Positions 46,643 to 56,599 of a stretch of 64,000 nucleotides of DNA are shown here, piece after piece. Position 1 is the stretch's first letter; each line of letters starts with the position of its first letter. Below the pieces are notes generated by a model that did not search any database, had not been told where the DNA came from, and saw only the letters and a list, made by a program, of their open reading frames with translations. The translations under genes and the position numbers were made by a program. Source of the DNA: Bradyrhizobium prioriisuperbiae (GTDB lineage: Bacteria > Pseudomonadota > Alphaproteobacteria > Rhizobiales > Xanthobacteraceae); NCBI RefSeq assembly GCF_032397745.1, contig NZ_CP135921.1, positions 7,552,501 through 7,616,500 on the forward strand, in the 5' to 3' direction.

Positions 46643-47263
46643 TCAGGCTGCGCGGAGGCTGGTGGCAGCCTGCAATGCCGCGGAGAGCGCCTTCTCGCGC
46701 TGCTCGGGGCTGATCTGGATTCCGTCGGCGCTGATGATCTCGAGATCGGTGACGCCGATAAAACCGAACACCCAGCGCAGATAGGTCTCCAGGTGCTCCC
46801 CCGCCGCGAACGGCGTATCGGCGCCGTAGAAGCCGCCGCGCGAGACAACGACGATCACCCGCTTGCCGCCAGCCAGGCCCTGTACGCCCTTCTCGGAATA
46901 ACTGAAGGTCTTGCCGGCAACCAGGATGCGATCGATCCAGGCCTTGAGCTGGCTCGGAATGGTAAAATTGTACATCGGCGCGCCGATGACCACGATGTCC
47001 GCCGCCAGGAACTCATCCAGCACGGCTTGGCTGGCAGAAATGTCCTGTTCCATGGCGACAGTTTCGGGCACCGCCCCGTGGGCGGCGGCCAGATGGGCGC
47101 CCGAGAGATGCGACAGCGGCGCGGAGCCGATATCGCGGTAAGTCACGTTCAGCCTGGGCGATGCCTTGTGCAAGCGGTCTACGACCGCCGCGGAGAGCTG
47201 CCGGGAGACGGAATTGCCGCCAAGAATGCTGGCGTCGATATGCAGAAGTTTGGTCCCACTCAT
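46643..47263 (-). CDS. azoR: FMN-dependent NADH-azoreductase
   Basis: A 206-residue flavodoxin-fold quinone/azo reductase. [19 protein letters not shown] is the FMN phosphate loop, [18 protein letters not shown] the isoalloxazine region and SRGGFY a later FMN contact. It reduces azo dyes and quinones by two electrons and counters electrophile stress. AAAGGTG lies before the ATG. It is divergent from an HxlR gene with an inverted repeat between, like YodB-AzoR1 in Bacillus. Confidence 0.92.
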   Translation of the reverse strand: MSGTKLLHIDASILGGNSVSRQLSAAVVDRLHKASPRLNVTYRDIGSAPLSHLSGAHLAAAHGAVPETVAMEQDISASQAVLDEFLAADIVVIGAPMYNFTIPSQLKAWIDRILVAGKTFSYSEKGVQGLAGGKRVIVVVSRGGFYGADTPFAAGEHLETYLRWVFGFIGVTDLEIISADGIQISPEQREKALSAALQAATSLRAA

Positions 47264-47282
47264 TAGTCACCTTTTGGTATTA

Positions 47283-47298
47283 GGTATAAAATTGTACC
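47283..47298. promoter_or_regulatory. Probable HxlR operator in the azoR promoter
   Basis: GGTA-N8-TACC inverted repeat (GGTATAAAATTGTACC), with an AT-rich centre, 20 bp upstream of the azoR ATG. Binding here would block azoR transcription or translation start. Assignment to the divergent HxlR protein is by position. Confidence 0.5.
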
Positions 47299-47366
47299 CT
47301 AGACTATATGAGTGACCGCGCTTATATCCCGCAAGAAGGCACATTTTTGAGACCCGGACACATCCG

Positions 47367-47777
47367 TTGAACCCGCGCACATCGACCAACCCAAGTAACC
47401 TCAATGTTCTCGGCCTGACCGAGGCACCCGAGCACAGTGATTGTCGTGCGGTCAGCACGGTCCTCGCCCGAGTGGGCGACAAATGGAGCGTACTGGTCAT
47501 CATGCTGCTGGTTGACGGTACGAAACGCTTCAACGAGCTGAAGCGAATGATCGGCGGCATCTCGCAGCGGATGCTGACGCTGACCCTGCGGGGCCTCGAG
47601 CGGGATGGCCTTGTGACCCGAACTGTCTTCCCGACAATCCCGCCGCGGGTCGACTATGAACTCACCGACCTCGGTCGGTCACTGGCCGAGCCTGTGAAAG
47701 CGCTCGGCATGTGGGCGTTCGATAACATGCCGGACATCCAGGCCGCACGACAGCACTTCGACACCAAGAACGATTGA
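47367..47777 (+). CDS. HxlR-family transcriptional regulator
   Basis: A 136-residue winged-helix regulator. The conserved HxlR start is HSDCRAVSTVLARVGDKWSVLVI, with Cys at the position that senses quinones or diamide in YodB/QorR-type members. GISQRMLTLTLRGLERDGLV is the recognition helix. No ATG fits; TTG 47367 is the only plausible start in frame after the stop at 47313. It is divergent from azoR and probably represses it until the Cys is modified. Confidence 0.85.
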   Translation: MNPRTSTNPSNLNVLGLTEAPEHSDCRAVSTVLARVGDKWSVLVIMLLVDGTKRFNELKRMIGGISQRMLTLTLRGLERDGLVTRTVFPTIPPRVDYELTDLGRSLAEPVKALGMWAFDNMPDIQAARQHFDTKND

Positions 47778-47820
47778 GAAGCGGCCGACGCGATGAACCT
47801 CGCCACCACATGGCGCCGCA

Positions 47821-49203
47821 TCAGCCAGTCACGAAATCCAGCACCAGCTTGGCGTTGAGCGCGATGATAATGGCCGCGATCAAAGCCGCCGCCATGGTCA
47901 GCCAGCGCGGCGCCACGAACACGCCCATCTTGGCCCGGCTTGCGGTGAACATCACCAGCGGCACGATCGCGAACGGCAGTTGCAGGCTGAGCACCACCTG
48001 GCTGAGGATCAGAAGCTGCCCGGTGCCCTTCTCGCCGTACCAGACCGTCACCAGCGCTGCCGGCACGATGGCGATCATGCGAGTGATCATGCGGCGCAGC
48101 CAGGGCGCCACCTTGATGTTGATGAAGCCTTCCATCACGATCTGACCCGACAACGTCGCGGTCACGGTCGAATTCAGGCCGCAGCACAACAGCGCGATGC
48201 CGAACAGGGTCGGCGCCAGCGCCGATCCCAGCAGCGGCGCCAGGAAGGCATGGGCCTGATCCAGCTCGGCGACATCGGTCTTGCCCGCCTTGTTGAAGGT
48301 GGCGGCGGCCAGGATCAGGATCGAAGCGTTGATGGTCAGCGCGAGGCACAGCGCGATGGTGGAATCGATGGTGGAGAGCTTGATCGCCTCGTGCTTGTCC
48401 TCGTCGCTGTCGCCATAGCCGCGGGTCTGCACCAGTCCCGAATGCAGATAGAGATTGTGCGGCATCACGGTGGCCCCGAGAATACCGAGCGCAAGATAGA
48501 GCATGTCTTTGTTGGCGACGATGTCGACGGTGGGGGCGAAGCCGCGAATCACCGCGCCCCAGTCCGGATCAGCCATCGCGATCTGCACCGCGAAGCATGC
48601 GGCGATGACGCCGAGCAGCGCCACCACGAAGGCCTCGACCCAGCGGAAGCCGAGCCACTGCAGGCCAAGGATGACGAACACGTCGACCGCGGTAATCAGC
48701 ACGCCGATTTCCAGCGGAATCCCGAACAGCAGATTGAGCCCGATCGCCGTGCCGATGATCTCGGCGAGATCGGTCGCCGTGATGGCGATCTCAGCGAACA
48801 ACCACAGCGGCCATGACGCCCATTTCGGAAACGCATCGCGACAGGCCTGCGCCAGATCTCGGCCCGAACCAACGCCGAGCCGTGCGCACAGCGCCTGCAG
48901 GATGATCGCCATGATGTTGGAGATCAGCGCGACGGTGAGCAGCGCGTAGCCGAATTTGGAGCCGCCGGCGAGCGAGGTCGCCCAGTTGCCGGGATCCATG
49001 TAACCGACGGCGACGAGATAGCCAGGGCCGAGGAAGGCCGCCAGCTTGCGCCAGAACGAGCCGCCTTTGGCCACCCGGATCGAGCCGAACACATTGGCCA
49101 GCGACGGCTCGCCACGCGCGGTGCGCCAGCCGCGGTTCGGCATGATGTCATGGGGCACCGCCGGAATCGGTTCCGATGGCCCCAAGGGGGTTTTTGCATC
49201 CAT
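47821..49203 (-). CDS. mntH: Nramp manganese transporter
   Basis: A 460-residue proton-coupled divalent metal importer with eleven predicted helices. The metal site residues are Asp70-Pro-Gly-Asn73 (helix 1) and Met247-Pro-His249 (helix 6, [10 protein letters not shown]), the Mn2+/Fe2+ selective set. An N-terminal tail of about 50 residues is cytoplasmic. The promoter holds a perfect 19 bp palindrome. It converges with the HxlR gene. In Bradyrhizobium, MntH is the main Mn2+ importer. Confidence 0.96.
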   Translation of the reverse strand: MDAKTPLGPSEPIPAVPHDIMPNRGWRTARGEPSLANVFGSIRVAKGGSFWRKLAAFLGPGYLVAVGYMDPGNWATSLAGGSKFGYALLTVALISNIMAIILQALCARLGVGSGRDLAQACRDAFPKWASWPLWLFAEIAITATDLAEIIGTAIGLNLLFGIPLEIGVLITAVDVFVILGLQWLGFRWVEAFVVALLGVIAACFAVQIAMADPDWGAVIRGFAPTVDIVANKDMLYLALGILGATVMPHNLYLHSGLVQTRGYGDSDEDKHEAIKLSTIDSTIALCLALTINASILILAAATFNKAGKTDVAELDQAHAFLAPLLGSALAPTLFGIALLCCGLNSTVTATLSGQIVMEGFINIKVAPWLRRMITRMIAIVPAALVTVWYGEKGTGQLLILSQVVLSLQLPFAIVPLVMFTASRAKMGVFVAPRWLTMAAALIAAIIIALNAKLVLDFVTG

Positions 49204-49231
49204 GGTGGCAGAACACCACAGAACGCCCTTT

Positions 49232-49250
49232 GTTGCAAATAATTTGCAAC
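49232..49250. promoter_or_regulatory. Mur/Fur-type operator upstream of mntH
   Basis: GTTGCAAATAATTTGCAAC is symmetric over 19 bp with one central base, and ends 29 bp before the mntH start codon. The TGCAAAT-like arms resemble Mur (manganese-responsive Fur) sites of rhizobia; I infer this and have not matched it to a published site. Confidence 0.7.
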
Positions 49251-49357
49251 TGCATCTGATCCCAAGGCCGTGTTCCCGCCCGCATGTCCGAAATCGGGTG
49301 GGTTGGCCCCTCGCCGTCCCCTACCGTCGGGTCATTCAACGATGAAAGACCGGACCC

Positions 49358-50614
49358 ATGCCGATTCCCCTCACCCCGCAGTTGCCCTCCTCGTTCAATC
49401 GCCTGGCGTGGTCTAACCTCGCCGCGCAATCCGCGGAGCAGATCGCGCTCGCCACCGCCCCGATCGTCGCCGTGCTGCTGCTGGGTGTCGGCGAAGGAGA
49501 GACCGGCGCGCTGCAGACCGCACTGACGCTACCTTTCATGCTGTTCGCCATCCCCGCCGGCCTGCTGGCCGACCGGATGTCGCGGCGCTGGCTGATGACC
49601 GCGGCCGAGGCTCTGCGCGCCATCGCGCTGTTTGCCATCCTGGCACTGATCTCGCTGAAGCTCCTGACCATGCCGCTGCTGGCGCTGCTTGGTTTCATCT
49701 CGGTGTGCGGCACGGTGATATACAGCGTCGCGGCACCGGCGCTGGTGCCCTCGCTGGTCAATTCGGACACACTCGCCGCGGCCAACGCACGCATCGAACT
49801 GGCCCGCACCGTGGCGTTCGCCGCAGGCCCTGCGCTCGGGGGCGTGCTGGTGGGGTTTCTCGGGGCAGCGCCGGCGTTCGGTGTTGCCGCGGCTCTCTCG
49901 GTGATCGCAGTCGCGATGCTGATGCGGGTGCCGGAGCCAGCGCGGCAGCCGATAGCGCAGCGTCATCCGCTGCAGGAGATCAAGGAAGGCGCCGCCTTCG
50001 TCTTCACCCACCATCTGCTGCGACCGGTGTTCATCACCCAGTTCATCTTCAACACCTCGTCGTTCATCGTGCTCGCGGTGTTCGTGCCGTACGCGGTGCG
50101 CCACCTGCATCTGTCGGCCACGGGCGTCGGCACGACGCTGGCCATGTACGGCGTCGGCATGATCATCGGCGCGCTGCTGGCGACGCGGGTGCTGCGCAGA
50201 CTGCCGTTCGGCACCGTGGTCGGGCTCGGACCGATCTCGGGCTTCCTCGCGGCCGCCATCCTGGCTTTGACCGTCCATGCACCGATCCCGGCGCTAGCCG
50301 GCCTCGGCTTCTTCTTCCTCGGGGTGGGGCCGATCCTGTGGGTGATCAGCACCACAACACTGCGCCAGGCGGTGACGCCGTCACGCCTGCTCGGCCGCGT
50401 CTCCGCCATCAACATCATGAGCTATGCCGCGCGTCCGCTCGGCGCAGGGATCGGCGCGATCACCGGCGCCGCCTATGGCGCGGAAGCCTGCCTCTACCTG
50501 GCGGTGGCCGGCTTCGGCCTGCAGGCGCTGGTCATCCTGATGTCGCCGGCCGTGGGGCTCGCCCGACAGCCGGAGATGTTCGACGAGCGCAAGGTGGCGT
50601 GCCAGAAATCATGA
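49358..50614 (+). CDS. Major facilitator superfamily transporter
   Basis: A 418-residue transporter with about twelve hydrophobic helices. The loop between helices 2 and 3 shows GLLADRMSRRWLM, the motif of MFS drug-efflux type members; a central loop follows at RQPIAQRHPLQEIKEG. This resembles the enterobactin-exporter-like group, and the substrate is unknown. It is divergent from mntH, with the Mur-type site between them nearer mntH. Confidence 0.85.
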   Translation: MPIPLTPQLPSSFNRLAWSNLAAQSAEQIALATAPIVAVLLLGVGEGETGALQTALTLPFMLFAIPAGLLADRMSRRWLMTAAEALRAIALFAILALISLKLLTMPLLALLGFISVCGTVIYSVAAPALVPSLVNSDTLAAANARIELARTVAFAAGPALGGVLVGFLGAAPAFGVAAALSVIAVAMLMRVPEPARQPIAQRHPLQEIKEGAAFVFTHHLLRPVFITQFIFNTSSFIVLAVFVPYAVRHLHLSATGVGTTLAMYGVGMIIGALLATRVLRRLPFGTVVGLGPISGFLAAAILALTVHAPIPALAGLGFFFLGVGPILWVISTTTLRQAVTPSRLLGRVSAINIMSYAARPLGAGIGAITGAAYGAEACLYLAVAGFGLQALVILMSPAVGLARQPEMFDERKVACQKS

Positions 50615-50637
50615 CGGCAACGGGTCGGCGATGGCGA

Positions 50638-51135
50638 TCACGTATCCCCGACCTGAAAGTCCCCCGGCTGCGGCGGCGCGATGGGGGTGAAGGCGCAGCG
50701 GTCCGGCTTCAGGTCCACCAGCGGCGTGCCATCGAGGCAATCCAGTCCGCGCACCAGCACGGTCGCCCCCTCGATGCCGACGAATTTGGCAATCGACGTC
50801 CCCAGCGGATTGGGCCGCACCGGCGAGCGCAACGAGAAGGTCCCGCGGGTATTGGTGTCGCTGGCCGGGCTCTGCAGCACCAGATCCCGGCGAGACTGGT
50901 GCAGCCAATAGATCACCTCGACCTGCTGGTACAGATCGAGGCCTTTCAGCGCCGGCACCCATGGATCGAAAATTTCGATGCGGCAGACCGGCCCATCCTG
51001 ACGTCCCTGCCGCGGCGTCTCTAGCCGCGAGGTCCAGGGCGTGCGAATGCGGCCGATGAAGATCAGCCCGGCGTCGGTTGGCGGGGGCAATGCGACGGCG
51101 ACTTCACCTTCGCGGATTTCATTTTCACGGACCAT
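50638..51135 (-). CDS. trmO: tRNA (adenine(37)-N6)-methyltransferase TrmO
   Basis: A 165-residue protein of the TsaA/TrmO family that methylates N6 of t6A37 in tRNA-Thr with S-adenosylmethionine. [12 protein letters not shown] opens the SAM-binding beta-barrel, and [17 protein letters not shown] with [16 protein letters not shown] form the conserved core. ATG 51135 is used because the GAGGGG lies at normal spacing; ATG 51141 would have the site touching it. It is 72 bp downstream of parC on the same strand. Confidence 0.88.
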   Translation of the reverse strand: MVRENEIREGEVAVALPPPTDAGLIFIGRIRTPWTSRLETPRQGRQDGPVCRIEIFDPWVPALKGLDLYQQVEVIYWLHQSRRDLVLQSPASDTNTRGTFSLRSPVRPNPLGTSIAKFVGIEGATVLVRGLDCLDGTPLVDLKPDRCAFTPIAPPQPGDFQVGDT

Positions 51136-51179
51136 TCCCATCCCCTCGACCAGCAAGTGTGGGAGGAGTGTAACCGCCA

Positions 51180-51208
51180 CCGCGCGTCGGGCAAATCACG
51201 ACGCGCGG
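51180..51208 (-). terminator. Hairpin after parC
   Basis: Perfect 10 bp stem CCGCGCGTCG / CGACGCGCGG with a 9 nt loop, 7 bp after the parC stop. It lacks a T-run but fits a GC-rich terminator. Confidence 0.55.
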
Positions 51209-51214
51209 ATATTA

Positions 51215-53470
51215 TTAGGCGATCGGCTTGCTGAACTTGTTGGACTTCGGGAAGCCCTTCGGCGGCAGCCGGCCGGCGTCGGCGCGGTTGCCGCGCCAAT
51301 CCGTCAATTCCTTGTTGGTCGCGCTGAATTCGCGGCCGGCGGAATCGCGCCAGGTCAAGCCATCCTTGGCAACGAACGTGACGATATCGGACAGGCCACC
51401 ATCCTTGTATTTCTGCAGCCGCACGCCGCGCCCGCGCGCCATTTCCGGCACCTGGTCGAGCCCGAAAATCAGCATCTTTCGATTGTCGCCGATCACCGCA
51501 ATGCTGTCGCCGTCGACCGTGGTCACCGCGCGCGCTTCGTTCGGTGGCGTGACGTTCAGCACCTGCTTGCCCTTGCGGGTGTTGCCGACGCAGTCGTCCT
51601 CGTTGACGATGAACCCCTGCCCGTCATGGCTCACCACCAGGAACTTGCGGCCACCGGTATTGACGAATAGCGAGACGATCGAGGCGTCCTGTTCCATGTC
51701 GATGAACATGCGGATCGGATCGCCATGGCCGCGCCCACCGGGCAGCTTGGCTGCGTCCAGAGTGTAGAACTTGCCGTTGGTCGAAAACAGCAGCAGCTTC
51801 GAGGTGGTTTCGGCGAAGAACACGTAGCCAAGGCTGTCGTCGGTCTTGAAGGTCAGGTTCGACAGATCCGCGACCTGGCCCTTCAGGGTGCGGACCCAGC
51901 CCTTGTCGGAGACAACAACCGTGATCGGCTCGCGCTCGACCAGCGCCTCTTCGATGGCCGCAAGATCGTGCTCCGGCGCGTCGGCAAACTGGGTGCGCCG
52001 CTTGCCGAGCAGGGTCTTGGGGCCGAACATGTCGCGCACGGTGCGGACCTGCTCGGCGACCTTGGCCCATTGCTCGGTTTCCGAGCCGAGGATCGACTTG
52101 ATGCCCTTCAACTCCGCACGCAGGTCCTTGTCCTCGCGCCGGATCTCCATCTCCTCTAGCTTGCGCAGAGAGCGCAGCCGCATGTTGAGAATGGCGTCGG
52201 CCTGGACCTCGGTGAGCGTGAAGGTCTTGATCAGGACCGGCTTGGGCTCGTCCTCGGTGCGGATGATCTTGATCACCTTGTCGAGGTTGAGATAGGCGAT
52301 GAGATAACCGCCGAGCACTTCCAGCCGATGCTCGATCTGGGTCTTGCGATAGTTGGAGCGGCGCAGCAGCACGTCGCGCAAATGATCGAGCCATTCGCGC
52401 AGCACTTCGGCGAGGCCGAGCACCTTGGGGATGCGGCCCTTCACCAGCACGTTGAGATTGAGCGGGATGCGGCTTTCGAGCTCGGTGAGCTTGAACAGCG
52501 ATTCCATCAGCAGCGCCGGATCGACCGTGCGCGACTTCGGCTCGATGACGATGCGGACGTCTTCCGCGGATTCGTCGCGAACGTCGCCGACCAGCGGCAG
52601 CTTGCGCTCGTTGAGCAGCTCGGCAATCTTCTCGATCAGCCGCGACTTCTGCACCAGCCACGGAATCTGGGTGATCACCACCACCCAGGTGCCGCGGGCG
52701 CCGTCTTCCTGATTCCAGGTGGCGCGGGTGCGGAACGAGCCACGCCCGGTGGCATAGGCTTCCGCGATGCTTTCCTTGGAATCGACGATGATGCCGCCGG
52801 TCGGGAAATCCGGCCCCTTGATCCAGCGCAGCAACACTTTCGATTTGGCGTCGGGCTTCTCGATCAGATGCAGCGCAGCATCGCAAAGCTCAGCGGCATT
52901 GTGCGGCGGGATTGCGGTGGCCATGCCCACCGCAATGCCCTGTGCGCCGTTCGCCAGCAGGTTCGGAAACCCGCCGGGCAGCACCGAGGGTTCTTTCGAC
53001 TGGCCATCGTAGTTGGGGCGAAACTCGACCGCGTCTTCGTCGATGCCTTCCAGCAGGAGGCGGGCGACGTCGGTCATCCGCGCTTCGGTGTAACGATAGG
53101 CGGCGGGATTATCGCCGTCGATGTTGCCGAAATTGCCCTGCCCGTCCACCAGCGGATAACGCGACGCGAAATCCTGCGCCAGACGCACCAGCGCGTCGTA
53201 GATCGACTGGTCGCCATGCGGATGGAAACTGCCCATCACATCGCCGACGATCTTGGCAGATTTCTTGAACGTGGTGCCCGGATCGAGGCGCAGCAACCGC
53301 ATGCCGTAAAGGATGCGCCGGTGCACCGGCTTCAGGCCATCCCGCGCGTCGGGCAGCGCCCGGTGCATGATGGTCGACAGTGCATACGCAAGGTAGCGCT
53401 CCTCGAGCGCGTCGCGCAGAGCGACGTCCTCGATGTCCGCCGGCTCCGGTGGAATCAGTCTCTTTCCCAT
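51215..53470 (-). CDS. parC: DNA topoisomerase IV subunit A
   Basis: A 751-residue topoisomerase subunit that decatenates chromosomes with ParE. The catalytic Tyr is Tyr127 (AAYRYTEAR); the winged helix includes [14 protein letters not shown]. The position equal to E. coli ParC Ser80 is Gln88, and Glu84 matches Asp92. A C-terminal beta-pinwheel starts after about residue 500. The ATG is at 53470. The gene stands alone, with trmO following. Confidence 0.96.
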   Translation of the reverse strand: MGKRLIPPEPADIEDVALRDALEERYLAYALSTIMHRALPDARDGLKPVHRRILYGMRLLRLDPGTTFKKSAKIVGDVMGSFHPHGDQSIYDALVRLAQDFASRYPLVDGQGNFGNIDGDNPAAYRYTEARMTDVARLLLEGIDEDAVEFRPNYDGQSKEPSVLPGGFPNLLANGAQGIAVGMATAIPPHNAAELCDAALHLIEKPDAKSKVLLRWIKGPDFPTGGIIVDSKESIAEAYATGRGSFRTRATWNQEDGARGTWVVVITQIPWLVQKSRLIEKIAELLNERKLPLVGDVRDESAEDVRIVIEPKSRTVDPALLMESLFKLTELESRIPLNLNVLVKGRIPKVLGLAEVLREWLDHLRDVLLRRSNYRKTQIEHRLEVLGGYLIAYLNLDKVIKIIRTEDEPKPVLIKTFTLTEVQADAILNMRLRSLRKLEEMEIRREDKDLRAELKGIKSILGSETEQWAKVAEQVRTVRDMFGPKTLLGKRRTQFADAPEHDLAAIEEALVEREPITVVVSDKGWVRTLKGQVADLSNLTFKTDDSLGYVFFAETTSKLLLFSTNGKFYTLDAAKLPGGRGHGDPIRMFIDMEQDASIVSLFVNTGGRKFLVVSHDGQGFIVNEDDCVGNTRKGKQVLNVTPPNEARAVTTVDGDSIAVIGDNRKMLIFGLDQVPEMARGRGVRLQKYKDGGLSDIVTFVAKDGLTWRDSAGREFSATNKELTDWRGNRADAGRLPPKGFPKSNKFSKPIA

Positions 53471-53677
53471 GGGATGGGGTTAACCGGTGCGCAGTCAATG
53501 GACAAGAAATGAATTCGCCGGTCATGCCTTGTTCGTCTTCGCCATGCCATAATTTCGGCCTTTCCGGATCATCACGGAACCGTAGGTGCAAGATCCAATG
53601 GTTCCGGGGTATTTTCCAAGGTGGCCGAGCCCTTATATTGTCGGCGGTCCTGACGGGATCAGAGGAGTGAAAGAGAC

Positions 53678-54001
53678 ATGCGTCGTTTGATGTTTGCTGT
53701 CGCGACCGTGGCGGCGCTGGCCGGGGCCGGGACGCTGGCCGGCGGGCGCGCCGAGGCGATGCCCCTGACAGGCGCCAGCCATCTCGCCGGCACCGCCGCC
53801 GAGCCAGTGTATCTGCGCTGCAGGCGGCTTTGGAATGGTTACCGATGGGAGCGCAGCTGCGTCGATATCATCCGTCCGGGATACGGCTACTATGGCGGCT
53901 ACGGCCCGGGTTACGGCTACGGTTATGGTCGGGGCTACGGGTACGGCGGCGGCTATGGATATTACGGTGGCTGGCGTCCGCGCTACTACGGCTACTACTG
54001 A
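53678..54001 (+). CDS. Gly/Tyr-rich small secreted protein
   Basis: A 107-residue protein with a signal peptide (about 1-26, cleavage near AEA-MP). Residues 55-107 are Gly-Tyr repeats (GYGYYGGYGPGYGYGY pattern), with two Cys before them (RCRRLW and SCVD). Such sequences are flexible and may self-associate at the cell surface. The function is unknown. GGAG lies before the ATG. It converges on recO with a shared hairpin. Confidence 0.7.
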   Translation: MRRLMFAVATVAALAGAGTLAGGRAEAMPLTGASHLAGTAAEPVYLRCRRLWNGYRWERSCVDIIRPGYGYYGGYGPGYGYGYGRGYGYGGGYGYYGGWRPRYYGYY

Positions 54002-54017
54002 TCGCGGATCAAACAAC

Positions 54018-54052
54018 CGAAGGGCGGGACGGGACGTATCGGCCCGCCTTCG
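54018..54052. terminator. Bidirectional hairpin between convergent genes
   Basis: CGAAGGGCGGG and CCCGCCTTCG can pair with one bulged G over a 12-14 nt loop. It lies between the Gly/Tyr protein gene and recO and may serve both; no strong T-run is seen. Confidence 0.5.
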
Positions 54053-54054
54053 AT

Positions 54055-54810
54055 TCAACGCGGTCCATCGGTCATTCGCGGCACCCTGCCGCGTGTCACC
54101 GCGGCAATGAATCCTTCGCGCGCGTCGGAATGCCGTTGCCCGCGCGGCTCCAGGACGTGACGGAGCAAGAACAGCCCGGTCAGTTGAAAGCCGTCCAGCA
54201 GGTCTCCCTCGGACCAGCCGGGGTCAGTAACGTCATCGCGCAAGAAGGCCGGCAGCCGCAACAGCTTGTCCTGCCACGGTTCGCCCGCCTGCCGTGACAC
54301 GGCATTGCCTGACTTCGGCGAAACGTAGATCAGATCGTCGGTGGTGCCGGTCGCGGCGCAGTTCGCAAGATCGAGGCCGAAACCGAGTTCGGCGAGCATC
54401 GCCAGTTCGAACCTCACGGTGTGCACCGCTGCGTGCCCGACATCGTCGAAATCCTCGAGGATGCCTTCGAGCATCTCGTAGATCTCTTCATGTGGATCGC
54501 GTTCCGGCAACAGCCGCGCCAGCGATGCCAGATGGGTGATGCCATAGACCGCATGCGACGACGCCAGCATGGTCCCGGCACGCAGCCGGACGCCGTCGAC
54601 CTGATAGTAACCGAGGTGTTCATCGAGCCGCGCGCGCCATACCGCGTTGACCGTATTGCCGGGCTGCAGGGTCGGTCGCATCCGCGAGCCACCTCCCCCG
54701 CGCACCATCCCGAGGTGACGACCGTGCCCGCGCGTCAGCAGCTCGACGATGGCGTTGGCCTCGCCATGCCGCCGCACCCCCAGCACGATGCCTTCATCAG
54801 TCCATTCCAC
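54055..54810 (-). CDS. recO: DNA repair protein RecO
   Basis: A 251-residue protein of the RecFOR pathway that helps RecA load on gapped DNA. The OB-fold N-terminus begins [25 protein letters not shown]; a helical C-terminal domain follows with [12 protein letters not shown]. It is the last gene of the lepB-rnc-era-recO line, 60 bp after era. The length is normal. Confidence 0.93.
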   Translation of the reverse strand: MEWTDEGIVLGVRRHGEANAIVELLTRGHGRHLGMVRGGGGSRMRPTLQPGNTVNAVWRARLDEHLGYYQVDGVRLRAGTMLASSHAVYGITHLASLARLLPERDPHEEIYEMLEGILEDFDDVGHAAVHTVRFELAMLAELGFGLDLANCAATGTTDDLIYVSPKSGNAVSRQAGEPWQDKLLRLPAFLRDDVTDPGWSEGDLLDGFQLTGLFLLRHVLEPRGQRHSDAREGFIAAVTRGRVPRMTDGPR

Positions 54811-54870
54811 GATGGATTTCGCTTGTCGTCCACGACAGTCCGCACACAGACCCGACGACGGACATGTGGC

Positions 54871-55791
54871 TCATTCCTTCGGAAATTCCAGCCCCATTTC
54901 GCGGTACCGTTCCGGATCGTCGCCCCAGCCGTCCCGCACCTTCACGAACAGAAACAAGTGCACCGGCTGGCCGACGATCTCGGCGATCTCCCTGCGCGCA
55001 TCGGCGCCGATCGCCTTGATGGTGGCGCCACCCTTGCCGAGCACGATCTTGCGCTGGCTTTCGCGCTCGACAAAAATCGTCTGCTCGATCCGCACCGACT
55101 TGTCCTTGCGCTCGGTCCAGGTGTCGGTCTCCACCGTCGACTGGTACGGCAATTCCTGGTGCAGCTTGCGGTAGATCTTTTCGCGGGTGATCTCGGCCGC
55201 CAAGTGCCTGATCGGCGCATCCGACATCTGGTCTTCGGGGTAATGAAACGGACCGGGGGGCACCGCTTCAGCCAGCGCCCGGCGCAAGTCGTCGACACCA
55301 TCACCGGACATCGCTGAAATCATGAAGGTCTGCTCGAACGGCAGTCGCGCATTCGCGGCCTGCGCCAGCAGCAACAATTTCTCCCGCGCGACGAGGTCGA
55401 CCTTGTTGATCACCAGGATCTTCGGGTGCGCCACGCTGCCGAGCTTGTTCAAGATCGTATCGGCTTCCTCATCGATGCCGGCGCGCGCGTCCAGCAGCAC
55501 GCAAACCAGATCGGCATCGTGGGCGCCGCTCCATGCGGTGGAGACCATGGCGCGGTCAAGCCGCCGCTTGGGCGCGAAGATGCCGGGGGTGTCGACCAGA
55601 ATGATCTGCGACTGTCCCTCCACCACGATGCCGCGGATCAGCGCCCGCGTGGTCTGCACCTTGCGCGACACGATCGTGACCTTGGAGCCGACCAGCGCGT
55701 TAACCAGCGTCGATTTACCGACATTGGGTGCGCCGATCAGAGCCACGAAACCGCAGCGCGTGGAAATATCGTCGGCCGTCTCAACCATCAT
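54871..55791 (-). CDS. era: GTPase Era
   Basis: A 306-residue GTPase needed for 16S rRNA maturation and 30S assembly. GAPNVGKSTLVN (G1), DTPGIF (G3) and NKVD (G4) are present; the KH domain shows KIVLGKGGATIKAIG. ATG 55791 (followed by a second ATG) overlaps the rnc end by 11 bp. It lies between rnc and recO, the usual order. Confidence 0.97.
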   Translation of the reverse strand: MMVETADDISTRCGFVALIGAPNVGKSTLVNALVGSKVTIVSRKVQTTRALIRGIVVEGQSQIILVDTPGIFAPKRRLDRAMVSTAWSGAHDADLVCVLLDARAGIDEEADTILNKLGSVAHPKILVINKVDLVAREKLLLLAQAANARLPFEQTFMISAMSGDGVDDLRRALAEAVPPGPFHYPEDQMSDAPIRHLAAEITREKIYRKLHQELPYQSTVETDTWTERKDKSVRIEQTIFVERESQRKIVLGKGGATIKAIGADARREIAEIVGQPVHLFLFVKVRDGWGDDPERYREMGLEFPKE

Positions 55792-56599
55792 TATTGCCGC
55801 TCGGCACGCCTTCCTGTTTCAACATCGCCAGCGCTGCGAGCTTTTCCGCCGCGCGCTTGCTGCCGCCGACGCCCTCGGCCGGCGTCAACCCGGGTAATTC
55901 GACCGACACGCGAAATTGCGGATCATGGTGCGGGCCGGTGCGTTCGATCTCGCGATAGACCGGCGTCGGCAAGCCCTGCCCCTGCGCCCATTCCTGTAGC
56001 ACCGTCTTGGCGTCGCGCAACGGTCGCACCGGTTTGCGCATGCGCTCGGTCCAGTTGGACTCGACGAAGTGCGCAGCAGCCGCGTAGCCCCCATCGAGGA
56101 ACACCGCGCCGATCACCGCCTCGCAGATGTCGCCAATCACCGACTTGCGCAGCCGCTCGCCGACGCCGGGGCCGACGGTGCCGAGCTTGATCGCTTCATG
56201 CAGCCCCAGCGTCTTGGCTACGTCGGCGCAGGCTTCCTTGCGCACCAGATCGGCCAGCCGCTTCGATAGCTCGCCTTCGTCGGCTTTCGGAAAGGCGCGA
56301 TACAGCATGTCGGAGACGATCAGCCCCAGCACGTGATCGCCCAGGAATTCCAGCCGCTGATAGCTCTCGGTCCGATTGCGCGACGACTTCAGCGCGGAGA
56401 CGTGGGTAAACGCCGTGGCCAGCAGCGTGGGGTCGGCGAACGTGTGGCCGATGCGCTGCTCGATGGCCTTCGCCGCTGCCTTGGCGCTGACGCGCCGGCG
56501 CGGCTTCTTGGCCGGCGCCGCCTGCTGCTCAGCCGCGACCGTGCCAGCGTTGTCGTCAGCGTTAGACGGATGCGGAATGAGAGGCGTGTCGTCGCTCAT
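55781..56599 (-). CDS. rnc: Ribonuclease III
   Basis: A 272-residue double-strand RNA endonuclease. The catalytic signature is ESYQRLEFLGDHVLGLIVSD (Glu and Asp), with DICEAVIGAVFLDGG for the second metal pair; a dsRBD occupies about 195-265. The first 50 residues are an Ala/Lys-rich extension. ATG 56599 overlaps the lepB stop (ATGA). The frame back to 56659 lies inside lepB. Confidence 0.96.
   Translation of the reverse strand: MSDDTPLIPHPSNADDNAGTVAAEQQAAPAKKPRRRVSAKAAAKAIEQRIGHTFADPTLLATAFTHVSALKSSRNRTESYQRLEFLGDHVLGLIVSDMLYRAFPKADEGELSKRLADLVRKEACADVAKTLGLHEAIKLGTVGPGVGERLRKSVIGDICEAVIGAVFLDGGYAAAAHFVESNWTERMRKPVRPLRDAKTVLQEWAQGQGLPTPVYREIERTGPHHDPQFRVSVELPGLTPAEGVGGSKRAAEKLAALAMLKQEGVPSGNNDG

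Noticed and set aside
53888..53998. Gly-Tyr codon repeats as a DNA repeat array
   Set aside because: The periodic GGCTAC/GGTTAT pattern is explained by the low-complexity Gly-Tyr tail of the encoded protein.
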